Shown one piece after another: positions 27,840 through 38,216 of a stretch of 64,000 nucleotides of DNA. Source of the DNA: Collimonas pratensis (lineage in GTDB: Bacteria > Pseudomonadota > Gammaproteobacteria > Burkholderiales > Burkholderiaceae_D); NCBI RefSeq assembly GCF_001584185.1, contig NZ_CP013234.1, positions 2,232,001 through 2,296,000 on the forward strand, in the 5' to 3' direction. Below the pieces are notes generated by a model, which was given only the letters and a program-made list of their open reading frames with translations, did no database searches and was not told where the DNA came from. How positions within the stretch are numbered: the stretch's first letter is position 1; every line of letters starts with the position of its first letter. Made by a program: the position numbers and the translations under genes.

Positions 27840-29108
27840 TCATGATCCGAATGTCATGAACATCGTCAGCACCGCCAGCGTCATGGCGCCGGTGCAGATC
27901 CAGCCCAGCAGCTTGAGTTTCCTGCCGATGACGAAACGGCCCATGATGCCGGCGTTGGCCGCCATCAGCATCATGACAGCCATGATCGGAACCGATATCA
28001 CGCCGTTGATCACCGCGCTCCAGTACAAGGCCTTGATCGGATCGATCGGCGTGAAGCACAGCAGGACGCCGATGGTGGTAGAGACGGCGATGATGCCGTA
28101 GAACTTCTTGGCCAGCAGCGGCTTCATTTCCAGGCTGTTTTGCCAGTGGAACGCGCCTGCCATGGCGTAGGCCGCCGATCCGGCCAGCACCGGCACCGCC
28201 AGCAGGCCGGTGCCGATAATGCCGGCGCTGAACAGGACGAAGGCAAATTCGCCGGCAATCGGCCGCAGGGCGGAAGCTGCCTGGGCCGAGGTCTGGATAT
28301 CCGTGATGCCATGCATGCCGAGCGATACTGCAGTCGTCAACATGATGAAATAGGCGACAATATTGGAAAATCCCATGCCGATGACCGTGTCCGCCTTGAT
28401 CCGGCTGAAATTGGCGCTGGCCTGCTCCGGCGCGTCTTTCAGCGCTTTCGCACCGACTTGCGCCTGCATGTCCTCGACTTCCTGCGAGGCTTGCCAGAAA
28501 AACAGATAGGGACTGATGGTGGTGCCGAACACCGCCACCACGGTGGTGATATAGGCCGGTTTCCAGGACAACTGCGGCCATACGGTTTTTGTGAACACTT
28601 CGGTCCAGGGCGTGTGCATCGCGAATGCAGTGCCGACATAGGCCAGCAATGCCAGCGTGAGCCATTTCAACAGGCGCACATAGCGGTTGTAGGGAATGAA
28701 TACCTGCAGTAACAGCGACAGCGCGCCGAAACCCAGGGCATACAGATGGGCAGGACCGCCTGTCAGCAGCGTCAAGGCTTCGCCCATGGCGGCGACATCG
28801 GCCGCGATATTGATGGTGTTCGCCACCAGCAGCAACCCGACGATGCCGTACAACAGCCACGCTGGATAGTGCAGGCGGATATTGGTGGCCAGGCCGTGGC
28901 CGCTGACGCGGCCGATCCTGGCGCTGATGATCTGTATGCCCACCATCAGCGGGAAAGTCAGGCACAGTGTCCACAGCAGGTTGAAGCCGAATTGCGCGCC
29001 CGATTGGGAGTAGGTCGCAATCCCGCTTGGATCGTCATCGGCGGCGCCGGTAATCAAGCCCGGACCGAGTTTTTTTATCCATGACTGCCGGGAAGCCGAA
29101 TCTGCCAT
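27840..29108 (-). CDS. NRAMP-family divalent metal transporter (divergent motif type)
   Basis: A 422-residue membrane protein with about eleven hydrophobic segments and the NRAMP/SLC11 layout. The start at 29108 (MADSAS) has AGGAG six bases upstream. The canonical TM1 motif DPGN is replaced by DPSG (DDDPSGIATYSQSG, about 23-36), and the TM6 motif, usually MPH, reads GTTISPYLFFWQ. These positions coordinate Mn/Fe in canonical NRAMP proteins, so the transported ion may differ (for example Mg, as in NRAMP-related magnesium transporters) and should not be assumed to be Mn. It is monocistronic and ends at a shared terminator. Confidence 0.85.
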   Translation of the reverse strand: MADSASRQSWIKKLGPGLITGAADDDPSGIATYSQSGAQFGFNLLWTLCLTFPLMVGIQIISARIGRVSGHGLATNIRLHYPAWLLYGIVGLLLVANTINIAADVAAMGEALTLLTGGPAHLYALGFGALSLLLQVFIPYNRYVRLLKWLTLALLAYVGTAFAMHTPWTEVFTKTVWPQLSWKPAYITTVVAVFGTTISPYLFFWQASQEVEDMQAQVGAKALKDAPEQASANFSRIKADTVIGMGFSNIVAYFIMLTTAVSLGMHGITDIQTSAQAASALRPIAGEFAFVLFSAGIIGTGLLAVPVLAGSAAYAMAGAFHWQNSLEMKPLLAKKFYGIIAVSTTIGVLLCFTPIDPIKALYWSAVINGVISVPIMAVMMLMAANAGIMGRFVIGRKLKLLGWICTGAMTLAVLTMFMTFGS

Positions 29109-29610
29109 ATATCTCCTGTCATGCCCCAATGCCGTTAAGTTAAGGATACTGGGAATGCGTCTCGGCGACCCCGACAACGCGTCCCGAGCTAGGCGCCCCC
29201 CGACATTCCCGCGAACGCGGGAATCCATTTTAATCACCATCCCCTGCAACATGGATCCCCGCGTTCGCGGGGATGACGCAATGACCGCATTGCTGTCATG
29301 CCCTGTTTTAAGATTGCGCTTTGCTCGCGCGCCTGTTGCAGCAAGGGTAGGTGGCGAGGGGCCAGCGGTCTGTGCGTCAGCACACACAGCCTGCCGGCGA
29401 GCGGCCCTGACCGCTCTAAGCGGGTTAAAACCAGCGCTATGTGTGTCAGCGTACCGATCCCACCGCGGAAAAGTCCTATAAGTAAACCCTAGAGTTTCGT
29501 AGCGCCACCCTGAGTCGCCAGCCGGCCGCCGTCTTGCCCTGCGACTTGTGGGGGATTGGCGGCAGCGGAGCAGTCCTGACCCTTCCTACCTTTTTGACGG
29601 AGAGCACATC
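29109..29610. other. Intergenic region containing a REP pair
   Basis: About 500 bp without a supported gene, between the divergent transporter and ferritin-like genes. It holds two REP-like palindromes (separate entry) and a short imperfect hairpin CTGTGCGT/ACACACAG near 29380-29400. The remainder looks like ordinary non-coding sequence; frames across it show no family signature. Confidence 0.5.
29206..29273. repeat. Inverted pair of REP-like palindromes
   Basis: TTCCCGCG-AA-CGCGGGAA (29206-29223) and TCCCCGCG-TT-CGCGGGGA (29256-29273) are 8-bp stem palindromes. Each is followed, on opposite strands, by ATCCAT, so they are two copies of one element facing each other. Such GTCATTCCCGCG-type repeats occur in many copies in Burkholderiales genomes. 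No associated transposase lies in this window. Confidence 0.75.
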
Positions 29611-30147
29611 ATGCAACAAGCGAAACAAAATGGTTCAACAGGCATCGATACCGCAGCGATACGCGCTGCCGCAAAAAACATGGACGACGGTGCGGTGACT
29701 GCAGGCTACCGCGGCGACCGCAAGCTGGTGATCGATCTGCTGAACGGCGCGCTGGCTACCGAACTGGTGTGCGTGTTGCGCTACAAGCGCCATCATTACA
29801 CGGTCGCCGGCCGCGAGAACGGCTCGATCAAGGCCGAATTCCTGGCGCACGCGCTGGAAGAGCAGGGCCACGCCGACCAGATCGCCGAACGCATCGTGCA
29901 GCTTAACGGCGAACCCGATTTCAACCCGGCTTCGCTGGCCGAGCGCAGCCATGCCGAGTACGACGATGCCAAGGATGTCAAGGCCATGATCAAGGCCAAC
30001 CTGATTGCCGAACGGGTTGCGATCGAGTCTTATCGCCAGATGCTGGAAAAGATCGGCGATAGCGATCCGACCACGCGCCAGATGTTGGTCGGCATCATGG
30101 CCAAGGAAGAAGAGCACGCTGACGACATGCGCGATTTGCTGGCTTAA
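29611..30147 (+). CDS. Ferritin-like (bacterioferritin-type) protein
   Basis: A 178-residue four-helix protein. Conserved carboxylate/histidine pairs occur in order: LATELVCVLRY (about 49-59), HALEEQGHADQ (about 81-91), IAERVAIESYRQM (about 131-143) and AKEEEHADDM (about 164-173). This ExxH pattern is that of ferritin-like di-iron proteins, so iron storage or oxidation under stress is likely. The start at 29611 has ACGGAGAG upstream. A DUF883 gene follows in the same direction 112 bp later, suggesting a stress-related group. Confidence 0.88.
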   Translation: MQQAKQNGSTGIDTAAIRAAAKNMDDGAVTAGYRGDRKLVIDLLNGALATELVCVLRYKRHHYTVAGRENGSIKAEFLAHALEEQGHADQIAERIVQLNGEPDFNPASLAERSHAEYDDAKDVKAMIKANLIAERVAIESYRQMLEKIGDSDPTTRQMLVGIMAKEEEHADDMRDLLA

Positions 30148-30259
30148 TTGCTTACATAGTTGCTGGATTAATTTCCGAGTTAAATCGTAGTCATTGGAAG
30201 CGCCGGCCGCAGATCGGATGCGGTCCGGATTGTCCAATATTTATTTTAAGGAGTCTATC

Positions 30260-30562
30260 TTGTTAGAGAAAAATCTGAGAGCGGTCAACCGCGACGTGAA
30301 GGTGCTGGTGCAGGATTCGCAAGCCTTGTTTCAGGCGGCGGCTGCATTGACCGGCGACAAGGCCGATGAACTGCGCGCACGCGCCATGCGCATGCTGGAC
30401 AGCGCGCTGGTGGCGGCGCAGGAAGCGCAAGCCGTTGCCGTTGACGCCGGCAAGGAAGCGGCCGATTCGGCCGAGCAGTATGTCAAGGAAAATCCATGGC
30501 AGGCATTGGCTGCGGCCGCTGGCGTGGGATTCCTGATCGGGGTGATAATGACGAAGAGATGA
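30260..30562 (+). CDS. DUF883 (ElaB/YqjD-like) membrane-anchored protein
   Basis: A 100-residue protein with a long amphipathic, Ala/Lys/Glu-rich helical region and a C-terminal membrane segment (about 80-97, GVGFLIGVIM), as in E. coli ElaB and YqjD, which tether ribosomes to the inner membrane in stationary phase. The start is a TTG at 30260: AAGGAG lies six bases upstream (30248-30253), and an upstream ATG at 30194 would add a tail foreign to the family. A strong terminator follows at 30581-30610. Confidence 0.85.
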   Translation: MLEKNLRAVNRDVKVLVQDSQALFQAAAALTGDKADELRARAMRMLDSALVAAQEAQAVAVDAGKEAADSAEQYVKENPWQALAAAAGVGFLIGVIMTKR

Positions 30563-30580
30563 TCTGGCAGGCGGGTATGA

Positions 30581-30610
30581 AAAAACGTGGCGCATGCAGC
30601 GCCACGTTTT
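30581..30610. terminator. Bidirectional rho-independent terminator
   Basis: AAAACGTGGCGC and GCGCCACGTTTT form a 12-bp stem with a five-base loop. A-runs and T-runs on both sides let it act on both strands, ending the DUF883 gene and the converging DUF3309 gene. Confidence 0.85.
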
Positions 30611-30635
30611 CGTTGCGGCTGACGCCGCGCTTTGG

Positions 30636-30788
30636 TCAGAGATGGCCGGTGAGCAGCATCACAATCAGGATGATGACCAGCAGGCCGGAGATGCCGCTCG
30701 GCCCATAGCCCCAACTGCGGCTGTGCGGCCAGGTCGGCAAGGCGCCGACCAGGATGAGGATCAGGATGATCAGTAAGATGGTGCCCAT
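30636..30788 (-). CDS. DUF3309 small membrane protein
   Basis: A 50-residue protein of two hydrophobic helices (about residues 3-17 and 32-48) joined by LPTWPHSRSWGYGPSG, which is the conserved turn of DUF3309 proteins. The start at 30788 has AAGGAG upstream. Members are common in soil Proteobacteria, with no known function. It converges on the DUF883 gene. Confidence 0.85.
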   Translation of the reverse strand: MGTILLIILILILVGALPTWPHSRSWGYGPSGISGLLVIILIVMLLTGHL

Positions 30789-31201
30789 GCTGTGCTCCTT
30801 GTAGAAATTTGAAAAGGCAGGCATCGTCTTGATGCTTGCGGCGGGAATGGATAATCCGGATTTCCTGTGCTTCCACCTTAGAGCTAAAGAATCGCTGGGT
30901 CTGTGCGCTGCCGTACTGAACCGTATCGACGGCCGCCACCGCAAACGGCAGGGCGCGACACGCAGGCGCGGACTTCATATACACTGGTCAAGGAGCACAG
31001 GAATTTATTGGAAGATTGGCGTGGGTTCGCTTTTCCTACGATCGAATGCGGTGTTGTCGGACACGCGCTTGCGCTGCAACTGTTTACAGTGGTGAAAACT
31101 GGAAAAACGTGATCTGATCGGAATCACTTTGATCATTGCCTGCCGCATGCAAGATGTGGCGGATGCCATCCGATTTTCCCCGCTACCGTCTGGAGACTGC
31201 C
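30789..31201. other. Intergenic region
   Basis: About 410 bp between the divergent DUF3309 and small hypothetical genes. Several short frames cross it, but none has both a ribosome binding site and a recognisable protein. I see no clear regulatory element. Confidence 0.4.
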
Positions 31202-31450
31202 ATGCATTCAGAAACAATTGGTGAATACGAAATCGAGTGTTCCGGGCTGCAACTGCCTGACAGCGAAGGCTGGGTGGCCAACCTGGTCATCTACGCCCCT
31301 TCCTGCAATCCCATGCATAGAAACGATATCTTTCCGTCGCAACGGGTGGCGGTCGATAGCGTCTTCGCCAGCGAACAGGAAGCGGAAGCCGAGGCTCGCA
31401 CCTACGCCATCGCGCTGATAGAAAAAGGCCGCAAGAAAGAGGTGCACTGA
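31202..31450 (+). CDS. Small cytosolic protein of unknown function
   Basis: An 82-residue protein with no signal or membrane segment. It has alternating strand-like segments ([41 protein letters not shown]); the ending is like other small proteins with a predicted beta-beta-alpha fold. The start at 31202 has GGAG upstream. It lies 110 bp ahead of the 6-phosphogluconate dehydrogenase gene. No family is recognised with confidence. Confidence 0.65.
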   Translation: MHSETIGEYEIECSGLQLPDSEGWVANLVIYAPSCNPMHRNDIFPSQRVAVDSVFASEQEAEAEARTYAIALIEKGRKKEVH

Positions 31451-31559
31451 AGCCGCCAAAGGTAACAGTCTACGGAATAAAAGACATAATAAAAGACATA
31501 AAAAACGGCAGCGGGTAACATGGCTGCTGTCGTCATATTTATTCAGTAAGGAGAGCAGG

Positions 31560-32582
31560 ATGCAACTTGGCATGATTGGTTTAGGGCGCATGGGCGCCAA
31601 TATGGTCAGGCGCCTGACCACGGGCGACCACCAGTGCGTGGTATATGATTTGCACCCGGACGCCGTCAAGGCAGCGGTGCATCCAGGCGCAGTCGGCGCC
31701 TCGTCGCTGCAGGACCTGGTCAGCCAGCTGAGCACGCCGCGCGTGCTGTGGCTGATGCTGCCGGCCGCGGTGGTGGATGAAAACCTGGCGCTGCTGCTGC
31801 CTCTGCTGGAAGCCGGCGACATCGTGATCGACGGCGGCAATTCCTACTACCACGACGACATCCGCCGCGGCGCCGAACTGAAAGCCAGGCAGCTGCACTA
31901 TGTCGATGTCGGCACTAGCGGCGGCGTCGCCGGCTTTGACCGCGGCTATTGCCTGATGATCGGCGGCGAAAAAGAAGTGGTCAAGCATCTGGCGCCGATT
32001 TTCGCCACGCTGGCGCCTGGCGCCGCAGCGGCCGCGCCTACGCCCGGCCGCAACAAGAACGGCAGCAGCGCCGAGCAAGGCTATCTACACTGCGGCCCGC
32101 ATGGCGCCGGCCATTTCGTCAAGATGGTTCACAACGGCATAGAGTACGGCATGATGGGCGCTTACGCCGAAGGCTTGAATATCCTGCGCCACGCCAATGT
32201 CGGCAAGCAGGGCAGCGTGGCCGATGCGGAAACCACGCCGCTGCGCCATCCGGAACATTACCAGTACGATCTCGACCTGCCCGAAATTACCGAGCTGTGG
32301 CGGCGCGGCAGCGTGATCGGTTCGTGGCTGCTGGATCTTACCGCCGGTGCACTGCTGAAAGATCCGACCCTGGAAAACTATGCCGGCCATGTCGCCGATT
32401 CGGGCGAGGGCAGGTGGACCATCAATGCCGCGGTCGATGAAGCGGTGCCGGTGCCTATCCTGAGCGCGGCCTTGTTCGCGCGCTTCAGTTCGCGCGGCGA
32501 GGACGATTTTTCCAACAAGGTGCTGTCGGCCATGCGGCAGGGTTTCGGCGGCCATGTGGAAAAGCCGGTCAAGCCAGACTGA
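31560..32582 (+). CDS. gnd: 6-phosphogluconate dehydrogenase, decarboxylating (short type)
   Basis: A 340-residue oxidoreductase turning 6-phosphogluconate into ribulose 5-phosphate and CO2. The Rossmann motif is [13 protein letters not shown] (about 7-19); [15 protein letters not shown] (about 119-133) and [17 protein letters not shown] with the catalytic lysine (about 181-197) are diagnostic. At 340 residues it belongs to the short class, often NAD-preferring, unlike the 470-residue Gnd of enteric bacteria. AAGGAGAG lies before the start. Phosphoglucomutase follows after 63 bp. Confidence 0.93.
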   Translation: MQLGMIGLGRMGANMVRRLTTGDHQCVVYDLHPDAVKAAVHPGAVGASSLQDLVSQLSTPRVLWLMLPAAVVDENLALLLPLLEAGDIVIDGGNSYYHDDIRRGAELKARQLHYVDVGTSGGVAGFDRGYCLMIGGEKEVVKHLAPIFATLAPGAAAAAPTPGRNKNGSSAEQGYLHCGPHGAGHFVKMVHNGIEYGMMGAYAEGLNILRHANVGKQGSVADAETTPLRHPEHYQYDLDLPEITELWRRGSVIGSWLLDLTAGALLKDPTLENYAGHVADSGEGRWTINAAVDEAVPVPILSAALFARFSSRGEDDFSNKVLSAMRQGFGGHVEKPVKPD

Positions 32583-32645
32583 TTATTAGTGGCGTGTCCG
32601 TAGTCCGGGTTGCGCCACGCAACCCGACCTGTCAGGAGCCCTATC

Positions 32646-34316
32646 ATGAAAATCAGCCCACTGGCCGGCAAGCCTGCCCCGTCGGCATTGCTGGTGGATG
32701 TGCCGAAGCTGGTCTCAGCCTATTACACCAACGTCCCCGATCCTGAGGTCGCCGAGCAGCGCGTCGCTTTTGGCACTTCGGGTCATCGCGGTTCATCCTT
32801 CGACTGCAGCTTCAACGAAGCGCATGTGCTGGCGATCAGCCAGGCGATCTGCGCCTACCGCAGTAAACAAGGCATCAGCGGGCCGCTGTTCATCGGCATC
32901 GATACCCATGCCCTGTCGATAGCGGCCTGCGCCAGCGCGGTCGAAGTGTTGGCGGCCAATGGTGTCGACATCATGCTGGCCGAAGGCGACGAGTACACGC
33001 CGACGCCGGCCGTGTCGCATGCGATCATCAAATATAACCGCGGCCGCCAGAGCGGCCTGGCGGACGGCATCGTCATCACGCCTTCGCACAATCCGCCGGA
33101 AGACGGCGGCGTCAAGTACAACCCGCCCAACGGCGGCGCCGCCGATACCGATATCACCGGCTGGATCGAGGCTGCTGCCAATGCCTTGCTGCGCGCCGGC
33201 CTCAAGGACGTCAAGCGGATGCCGCTGCAGAAAGCCTTACGGCTGGCCAGCACGCATCGCTACGATTATCTGAATACCTATGTGGATGAACTTGACCAAG
33301 TGATCGACATGGCGCTGATCCGCGACGCCGGCGTCCATCTTGGCGTCGATCCGCTCGGCGGCGCCGGCGTGCATTACTGGCAGCGCATCAGCGAGCGCTA
33401 CCAGCTCAACCTGAGCGTTGTCAGCGAAGAGGTCGATCCGACCTTCCGTTTCATGACGGTCGACTGGGACGGCCGCATCCGCATGGATCCTTCATCGTCC
33501 TACGCCATGCAGCGCCTGCTGGGAATGAAGGATCGCTACGACATCGCCTTTGCCTGCGACACCGATCACGATCGCCACGGCATCGTCACCCGCAGCGCCG
33601 GCCTGCTGCCGGCCAATCACTATCTGGCGGTGATGATCGATTATCTGTTCCAGCACCGCAGCCAGTGGCCGCAGGCGGCCGGCATCGGCAAGACGGTGGT
33701 CAGCAGCCAGATCATTGACCGCATCGCTACGAGGCTCAAGCGCCGGCTGTATGAAGTGCCGGCCGGTTTCAAATGGTTTGCACCCGGCCTGAGCGACGGT
33801 TCACTCGGCTTCGGCGGCGAAGAGAGCGCCGGCGCGACTTTCCAGCGGCTGGATGGTTCGGTCTGGACTACCGACAAAGATGGCCTGGTACCGGCTTTGC
33901 TGGCGGCCGAGATCACAGCCCGCGGCGGGCGCGATCCTGGCGAGGTGTATCGCCGCTTGGCCAGCGAACTGGGCGATCCGCTCAGCACCCGGGTGGAAGC
34001 TAGCGCCACGCCAGCGCAAAAGAAGATGCTGGCGGCCTTGTCGCCGCAGCAGATCCAGAGCACCGAGCTGGCGGGTGAAAAAATCCAGGACATCATCAGC
34101 AAGGCGCCCGGCAACGATGCGGCCATCGGCGGCGTGCGGGTAACGACGGCGGGGGGCTGGTTTGCGGCGCGGCCATCCGGCACGGAAGATATCTACAAGA
34201 TCTACGCCGAGAGTTTCCATGGCGCCGAACATTTGCAGCGCATCGTGCAGGAAGCGCAGGCGATTGTCGACGCCGCCCTGGCCGCTACGCCAACGCCCGC
34301 TGCTGCCGCAAAATGA
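32646..34316 (+). CDS. pgm: Phosphoglucomutase (alpha-D-glucose phosphate-specific)
   Basis: A 556-residue enzyme interconverting glucose 6-phosphate and glucose 1-phosphate. The active-site serine is Ser147 in [11 protein letters not shown]. The metal loop DTDHDRHG (about 305-312), the sugar loop GEESAG (about 392-397) and the phosphate loop RPSGTED near the C-terminus are all present. The start at 32646 has AGGAG. Glucose 1-phosphate is the precursor of UDP-glucose, the substrate of the glucan synthase at 18-27 kb. The stop overlaps the next gene's start by 4 bp. Confidence 0.95.
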   Translation: MKISPLAGKPAPSALLVDVPKLVSAYYTNVPDPEVAEQRVAFGTSGHRGSSFDCSFNEAHVLAISQAICAYRSKQGISGPLFIGIDTHALSIAACASAVEVLAANGVDIMLAEGDEYTPTPAVSHAIIKYNRGRQSGLADGIVITPSHNPPEDGGVKYNPPNGGAADTDITGWIEAAANALLRAGLKDVKRMPLQKALRLASTHRYDYLNTYVDELDQVIDMALIRDAGVHLGVDPLGGAGVHYWQRISERYQLNLSVVSEEVDPTFRFMTVDWDGRIRMDPSSSYAMQRLLGMKDRYDIAFACDTDHDRHGIVTRSAGLLPANHYLAVMIDYLFQHRSQWPQAAGIGKTVVSSQIIDRIATRLKRRLYEVPAGFKWFAPGLSDGSLGFGGEESAGATFQRLDGSVWTTDKDGLVPALLAAEITARGGRDPGEVYRRLASELGDPLSTRVEASATPAQKKMLAALSPQQIQSTELAGEKIQDIISKAPGNDAAIGGVRVTTAGGWFAARPSGTEDIYKIYAESFHGAEHLQRIVQEAQAIVDAALAATPTPAAAAK

Positions 34317-35620
34317 GCCGCAAGATGCTCAGCGAGACGGCCGAGCTCGACATGCTGCAGCGTGAGTCGTTCAGCTATTTCATGCATGAAACCAATCCGC
34401 ACAACGGTCTGGTGATCGACAAGACCGCGCCCGACTGGCCGGCCAGCATTGCCGCCGTAGGGCTAGCGCTGGCAGCCTATCCGGTGGCGATAGAGCGCGG
34501 CTTCATCTCGCGCGCGGCGGCGCTCAAGCGGGTGCTGCTCACTTTGCGGTTTTTCTGGGACAGCCCGCAGGGACCCGAACCTGATGCCACCGGCCACCAT
34601 GGTTTTTACTATCATTTTCTCGACATGCAAAGCGGCCGCCGCGCCTGGCAGTGCGAGCTTTCCACCATCGACACGACGTTTTTCCTGGCCGGCGCACTGA
34701 CCGCCGGCTGCTATTTCGATGGGCCTGGCGCTGACGAGGCAGAATGCCGCCGGCTGGCGGAGGCCTTGTACCAGCGCACCGACTGGGCTTGGGCGCAAGA
34801 TGGCGGCGGTGCCGTATCCATGGGATGGAAGCCAGAGTCCGGTTTCCTGCCGAACCGCTGGAATGGCTACGACGAAGCGCTGCTGCTGTATGTGCTGGGC
34901 TTGGGTTCGCCCAGCTATCCGCTGGCGCCGGGCAGCTATGGCGACTGGGCCGCGGCCTATCAGTGGCAGCAGAGCTACGGCATCGAGTATGTCTATGCCG
35001 GTTCGCTGTTTACGCACCAGCTGTCGCATATCTGGGTGGATTTCCGCGGCATCCAGGACAAGGCCATGCGCGCCAAGGGTATCGACTATTTCGAGAACAG
35101 TCGCCGCGCGACCCTGGTGCAGCAGCAATATGCGATAGAAAATCCGCATGGCTTCGCTGGCTATAATGAACTGTGCTGGGGCATTACCGCCAGCGACGGG
35201 CCGGGGCCTGCCGTGCTCGATGTCGACGGCAAGCGGCGTGAGTTCTACGACTACGTGGCACGCGGCGTGCCGCTCGGGCCTGACGACGGCACCATCGCGC
35301 CGTGGGTGGTGGTGTCCTCGCTGCCGTTTGCGCCGGAAATCGTGCTGCCGACCATCGATTATTTTATCCACCAGGTCGGGCTGAAGGCGGGCAATCCGTA
35401 TGGCTTCAAGTCCACCTTCAATCCGAGTTTTCCCTGCAACTGCGCCAATCCCTACGGTTGGGTCTCGCCCTGGCATTTCGGCATCGACCAGGGGCCGATC
35501 ATTTTGATGATCGAGAACTATCGCAGCGACATGCTGTGGCGCCTGATGCGCAACTGTCCGTATATCGTCAAGGGCTTGCAGCGCGCCGGCTTTACCGGCG
35601 GCTGGCTGCCGCCGGGCTGA
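34313..35620 (+). CDS. Glucoamylase-like PF10091 family protein (possible beta-1,2-glucan hydrolase)
   Basis: A 435-residue protein with the (alpha/alpha)6 glucoamylase-like domain PF10091. Signature regions are [13 protein letters not shown] (about 117-129), [20 protein letters not shown] (about 172-191) and [17 protein letters not shown] (about 282-298). The same domain family is embedded in the cyclic glucan synthase of this window, and GH144 endo-beta-1,2-glucanases belong to it. There is no signal peptide, so it would act in the cytoplasm. Translational coupling to pgm (ATGA overlap) supports a role in glucan or glucose metabolism. The substrate remains an inference. Confidence 0.82.
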   Translation: MSRKMLSETAELDMLQRESFSYFMHETNPHNGLVIDKTAPDWPASIAAVGLALAAYPVAIERGFISRAAALKRVLLTLRFFWDSPQGPEPDATGHHGFYYHFLDMQSGRRAWQCELSTIDTTFFLAGALTAGCYFDGPGADEAECRRLAEALYQRTDWAWAQDGGGAVSMGWKPESGFLPNRWNGYDEALLLYVLGLGSPSYPLAPGSYGDWAAAYQWQQSYGIEYVYAGSLFTHQLSHIWVDFRGIQDKAMRAKGIDYFENSRRATLVQQQYAIENPHGFAGYNELCWGITASDGPGPAVLDVDGKRREFYDYVARGVPLGPDDGTIAPWVVVSSLPFAPEIVLPTIDYFIHQVGLKAGNPYGFKSTFNPSFPCNCANPYGWVSPWHFGIDQGPIILMIENYRSDMLWRLMRNCPYIVKGLQRAGFTGGWLPPG

Positions 35621-35627
35621 TCCTGGT

Positions 35628-37709
35628 CTAACGGCTCAGCAGCGCCAGCGCGCGCTGACAGACATTGTCGACGGTGAAGCCGAATTCGCGCATCACCACA
35701 TCGCCAGGCGCCGAGGCGCCGAAATGGTCCAGCGCCAGCACTGCGCCGCGCTCGCCGGCATAACGATGCCAGCCCTGCGACACGCCGGCTTCCACCGTCA
35801 GCCGGGCGCCGATTGCCGGTGGCAATACCAAGTCGCGGTAAGCCTGATCCTGTTCCTCGAACAATTCCCAGCTCGGCATCGAAACGATACGCACTGAAAT
35901 ATTGCGCGCCAACAGTTGCTGGCGGGCGGCCACGATCAGCGTCACTTCCGAGCCGCTGGCGATCAGGATCAGGTCGGGCTTGCCGCTGGGGGCATCGGCC
36001 AGGATATAGCCGCCGCGGCGCACGCCGTCGGCGGCGGCAAACAGGCTGCGATCCAGCGTCGGCAGGTTCTGTCGGCTCAGCACCAGCGCCAGCGGCCGGC
36101 CGGATGCCTGCACCGCGACGCGCCAGGCCACCGCGGTCTCGTTGGCATCGGCCGGACGCAGTACGACCAGATTGGGCAGGGCGCGCAAGCTGGCCAGCTG
36201 CTCGACCGGCTGGTGGGTGCCGCCATCCTCGCCGAGCGCGATGCTGTCATGGGTAAATACATAGATGACGTGCAGCCCCATCAGGGCTGCCAGCCGGATC
36301 GACGGCCGCATGTAGTCGGAGAATACCAGGAAGGTGGAAGCGTAAGGCAGGGCGCCGCCGTGTGCCGCCATGCCGTTGACGATGGCGCCCATGGCATGCT
36401 CGCGCACGCCGAAATGCAGATTGCGGCCGGCGCTGCTCCAGCCGCCGGCGTCGGAACCCTGGCGGTCGCCGCCGACGATGGCCGCGGGTTCGAAGTCGCC
36501 GTAGCCTTTGAGGGCGGTAAACGTCGAAGGATCGAGGTCGGCCGAACCGCCGATCAGTGCAGGCAGATGGGCGGCAATGGCATTCATCACCTTGCCGCCG
36601 GCGACCCGGGTCGAAATGCCCTTGGCGTCTGCCGGAAAGACCGGAATCTCGGCATCCCAGCCGGCAGGCAGGGCGCTGCCGCCTTGCTCCATGAGTTGCT
36701 GCAGTTCGCGCCCGAGCTCGGGAAACTGTGCCTGATAGGTTTTATATTTTTCCTGCCACGCGGCTTCCGCCTTGCTGCCCGACGCCATGCCTTCAAGGAA
36801 GTGCGTACGCGCCTCTTCCGGGATATAGAAGGAAGGCTGTTCAGGCCAGCCCAGTTTCTGCTTGGTCAGGCGCAGCTCTTCCACACCCAGCGGCGAACCG
36901 TGCGCTTCGAAGCTGTCTTGCTTGTTGGGCGAGCCGTAGCCGAGGTGGGTGCGCACCAGGATCAGGGAAGGGCGGCCGGTTTCGCTGCGGGCAGCCTCCA
37001 GTGCTGCGGCAATCGCTGCCAGGTCGTTGCCGTCTTGCACCAGCTGGGTATGCCAGCCATAGGCGTCGAAGCGTTGCTGCCGTTGTTCGGTAAACGTGAT
37101 GTCGGTCGCTGCCGACAGGGTGACCTGGTTATCGTCATACAGATAGATCAGCTTGCCCAGCTGCAGGTGGCCCGCCAGCGAAGCCGCTTCCGAGGCAATC
37201 CCTTCCATCAGGTCGCCGTCGCTGACCAAGCCATAGGTGTAATGGTTGACGACATCCAGGCCAGGGCGGTTGTAGCGCGCCGCCAGGTTGGCCTCCGCCA
37301 TGGCCATGCCGACGCCGTTGGCGAAGCCTTGGCCGAGCGGCCCGGTAGTCACTTCGACGCCGGGCGTCAGGCCGCGCTCTGGATGGCCGGGCGTGCTGCT
37401 GCCCCATTGCCGAAACTGTTGCAGCTGCGTCAGCGGCAAGTCGTAGCCGCACAAGTGCAGCAGGCTATACAGCAGCGCCGAACCATGGCCGGCCGAGAGG
37501 ATGAAGCGGTCGCGATCGAACCAGTGCGGATTGGCGGGATGGTGTTTCAGAAAGCCTGTCCACAGCACATAGGCCATCGGCGCGGCGCCCAGCGGCAGGC
37601 CGGGATGGCCGCTGTTGGCCTGTTGCACCGCATCTACCGAAAGAAAGCGCAAGGTGTTGACACATAGATTGTCGCGTGTCGCAACTGGCATCGAGGGGGA
37701 CGGATTCAT
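35628..37709 (-). CDS. tkt: Transketolase
   Basis: A 693-residue thiamine diphosphate enzyme of the pentose phosphate pathway. The start at 37709 (MNPSPS) has AAGGAG upstream. Diagnostic stretches include [20 protein letters not shown] (about 29-48), the ThDP motif [18 protein letters not shown]...YDDN (about 157-185), and [21 protein letters not shown] (about 480-500) in the pyrimidine domain. It converges on the PF10091 gene, with only seven bases between the stops. Together with gnd it supplies pentose phosphates. Confidence 0.95.
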   Translation of the reverse strand: MNPSPSMPVATRDNLCVNTLRFLSVDAVQQANSGHPGLPLGAAPMAYVLWTGFLKHHPANPHWFDRDRFILSAGHGSALLYSLLHLCGYDLPLTQLQQFRQWGSSTPGHPERGLTPGVEVTTGPLGQGFANGVGMAMAEANLAARYNRPGLDVVNHYTYGLVSDGDLMEGIASEAASLAGHLQLGKLIYLYDDNQVTLSAATDITFTEQRQQRFDAYGWHTQLVQDGNDLAAIAAALEAARSETGRPSLILVRTHLGYGSPNKQDSFEAHGSPLGVEELRLTKQKLGWPEQPSFYIPEEARTHFLEGMASGSKAEAAWQEKYKTYQAQFPELGRELQQLMEQGGSALPAGWDAEIPVFPADAKGISTRVAGGKVMNAIAAHLPALIGGSADLDPSTFTALKGYGDFEPAAIVGGDRQGSDAGGWSSAGRNLHFGVREHAMGAIVNGMAAHGGALPYASTFLVFSDYMRPSIRLAALMGLHVIYVFTHDSIALGEDGGTHQPVEQLASLRALPNLVVLRPADANETAVAWRVAVQASGRPLALVLSRQNLPTLDRSLFAAADGVRRGGYILADAPSGKPDLILIASGSEVTLIVAARQQLLARNISVRIVSMPSWELFEEQDQAYRDLVLPPAIGARLTVEAGVSQGWHRYAGERGAVLALDHFGASAPGDVVMREFGFTVDNVCQRALALLSR

Positions 37710-38216
37710 ATGGCGGCTCCTTGAAGTCGCTGAGCCATCTTGTTTGCAAGCGGCCAGCGTGGCGGGTGATCGAAGCAAGATGAAGCAAGATAACACCCTT
37801 TACGGGCTTTGCCTTGCATGGTGTATTTGGCTGAGAGCGATAGCGCCGGATGCGGCAGAGTGGTGCTGGTATGTTTCCCGACCGCCAGCCCCGGTAGTCC
37901 GATAGGTACACCTGCGTTTTACGATCACGCTGCGCGTAAAACGATGCCGTCTTCAAAGCACGCGGCGTACTTATCGCCAAGCTTGAACTTCCCAGGTTCG
38001 GAACCCGGCAGGGAAGATGTGCTTACTCTATCCGCTTAGTGCGGCTTGTTCTGTTCGTTGAATCACATAGAGCCGCGCATCTGCCCCTGCTTCCTGCTCT
38101 CCTACAAGCGGATTGGCGTTGCGCTGATATCGGAGGATGGCGGCGTTTATTACTATTCTTCCATGGCAAGAGAGAATGCATCCGCATTTTCGCGCCGCTT
38201 GATAAGGAGAGCTTTC
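37710..38216. other. Intergenic region with one hairpin
   Basis: About 500 bp without a supported gene, between divergent transketolase and the small membrane peptide. A perfect inverted repeat CGTTTTACG (37915-37923)/CGTAAAACG (37935-37943) could form a hairpin or be an operator. Short frames in the region have no recognisable product. Confidence 0.45.

Noticed and set aside
35916..37667. 583-codon frame antisense to transketolase
   Set aside because: It has no family signature and lies wholly opposite a clear transketolase gene; long antisense frames are expected in GC-rich coding DNA.
37809..38039. 76-codon frame in the transketolase-csbD interval
   Set aside because: There is no ribosome binding site or recognisable product, and the composition is that of translated non-coding DNA.
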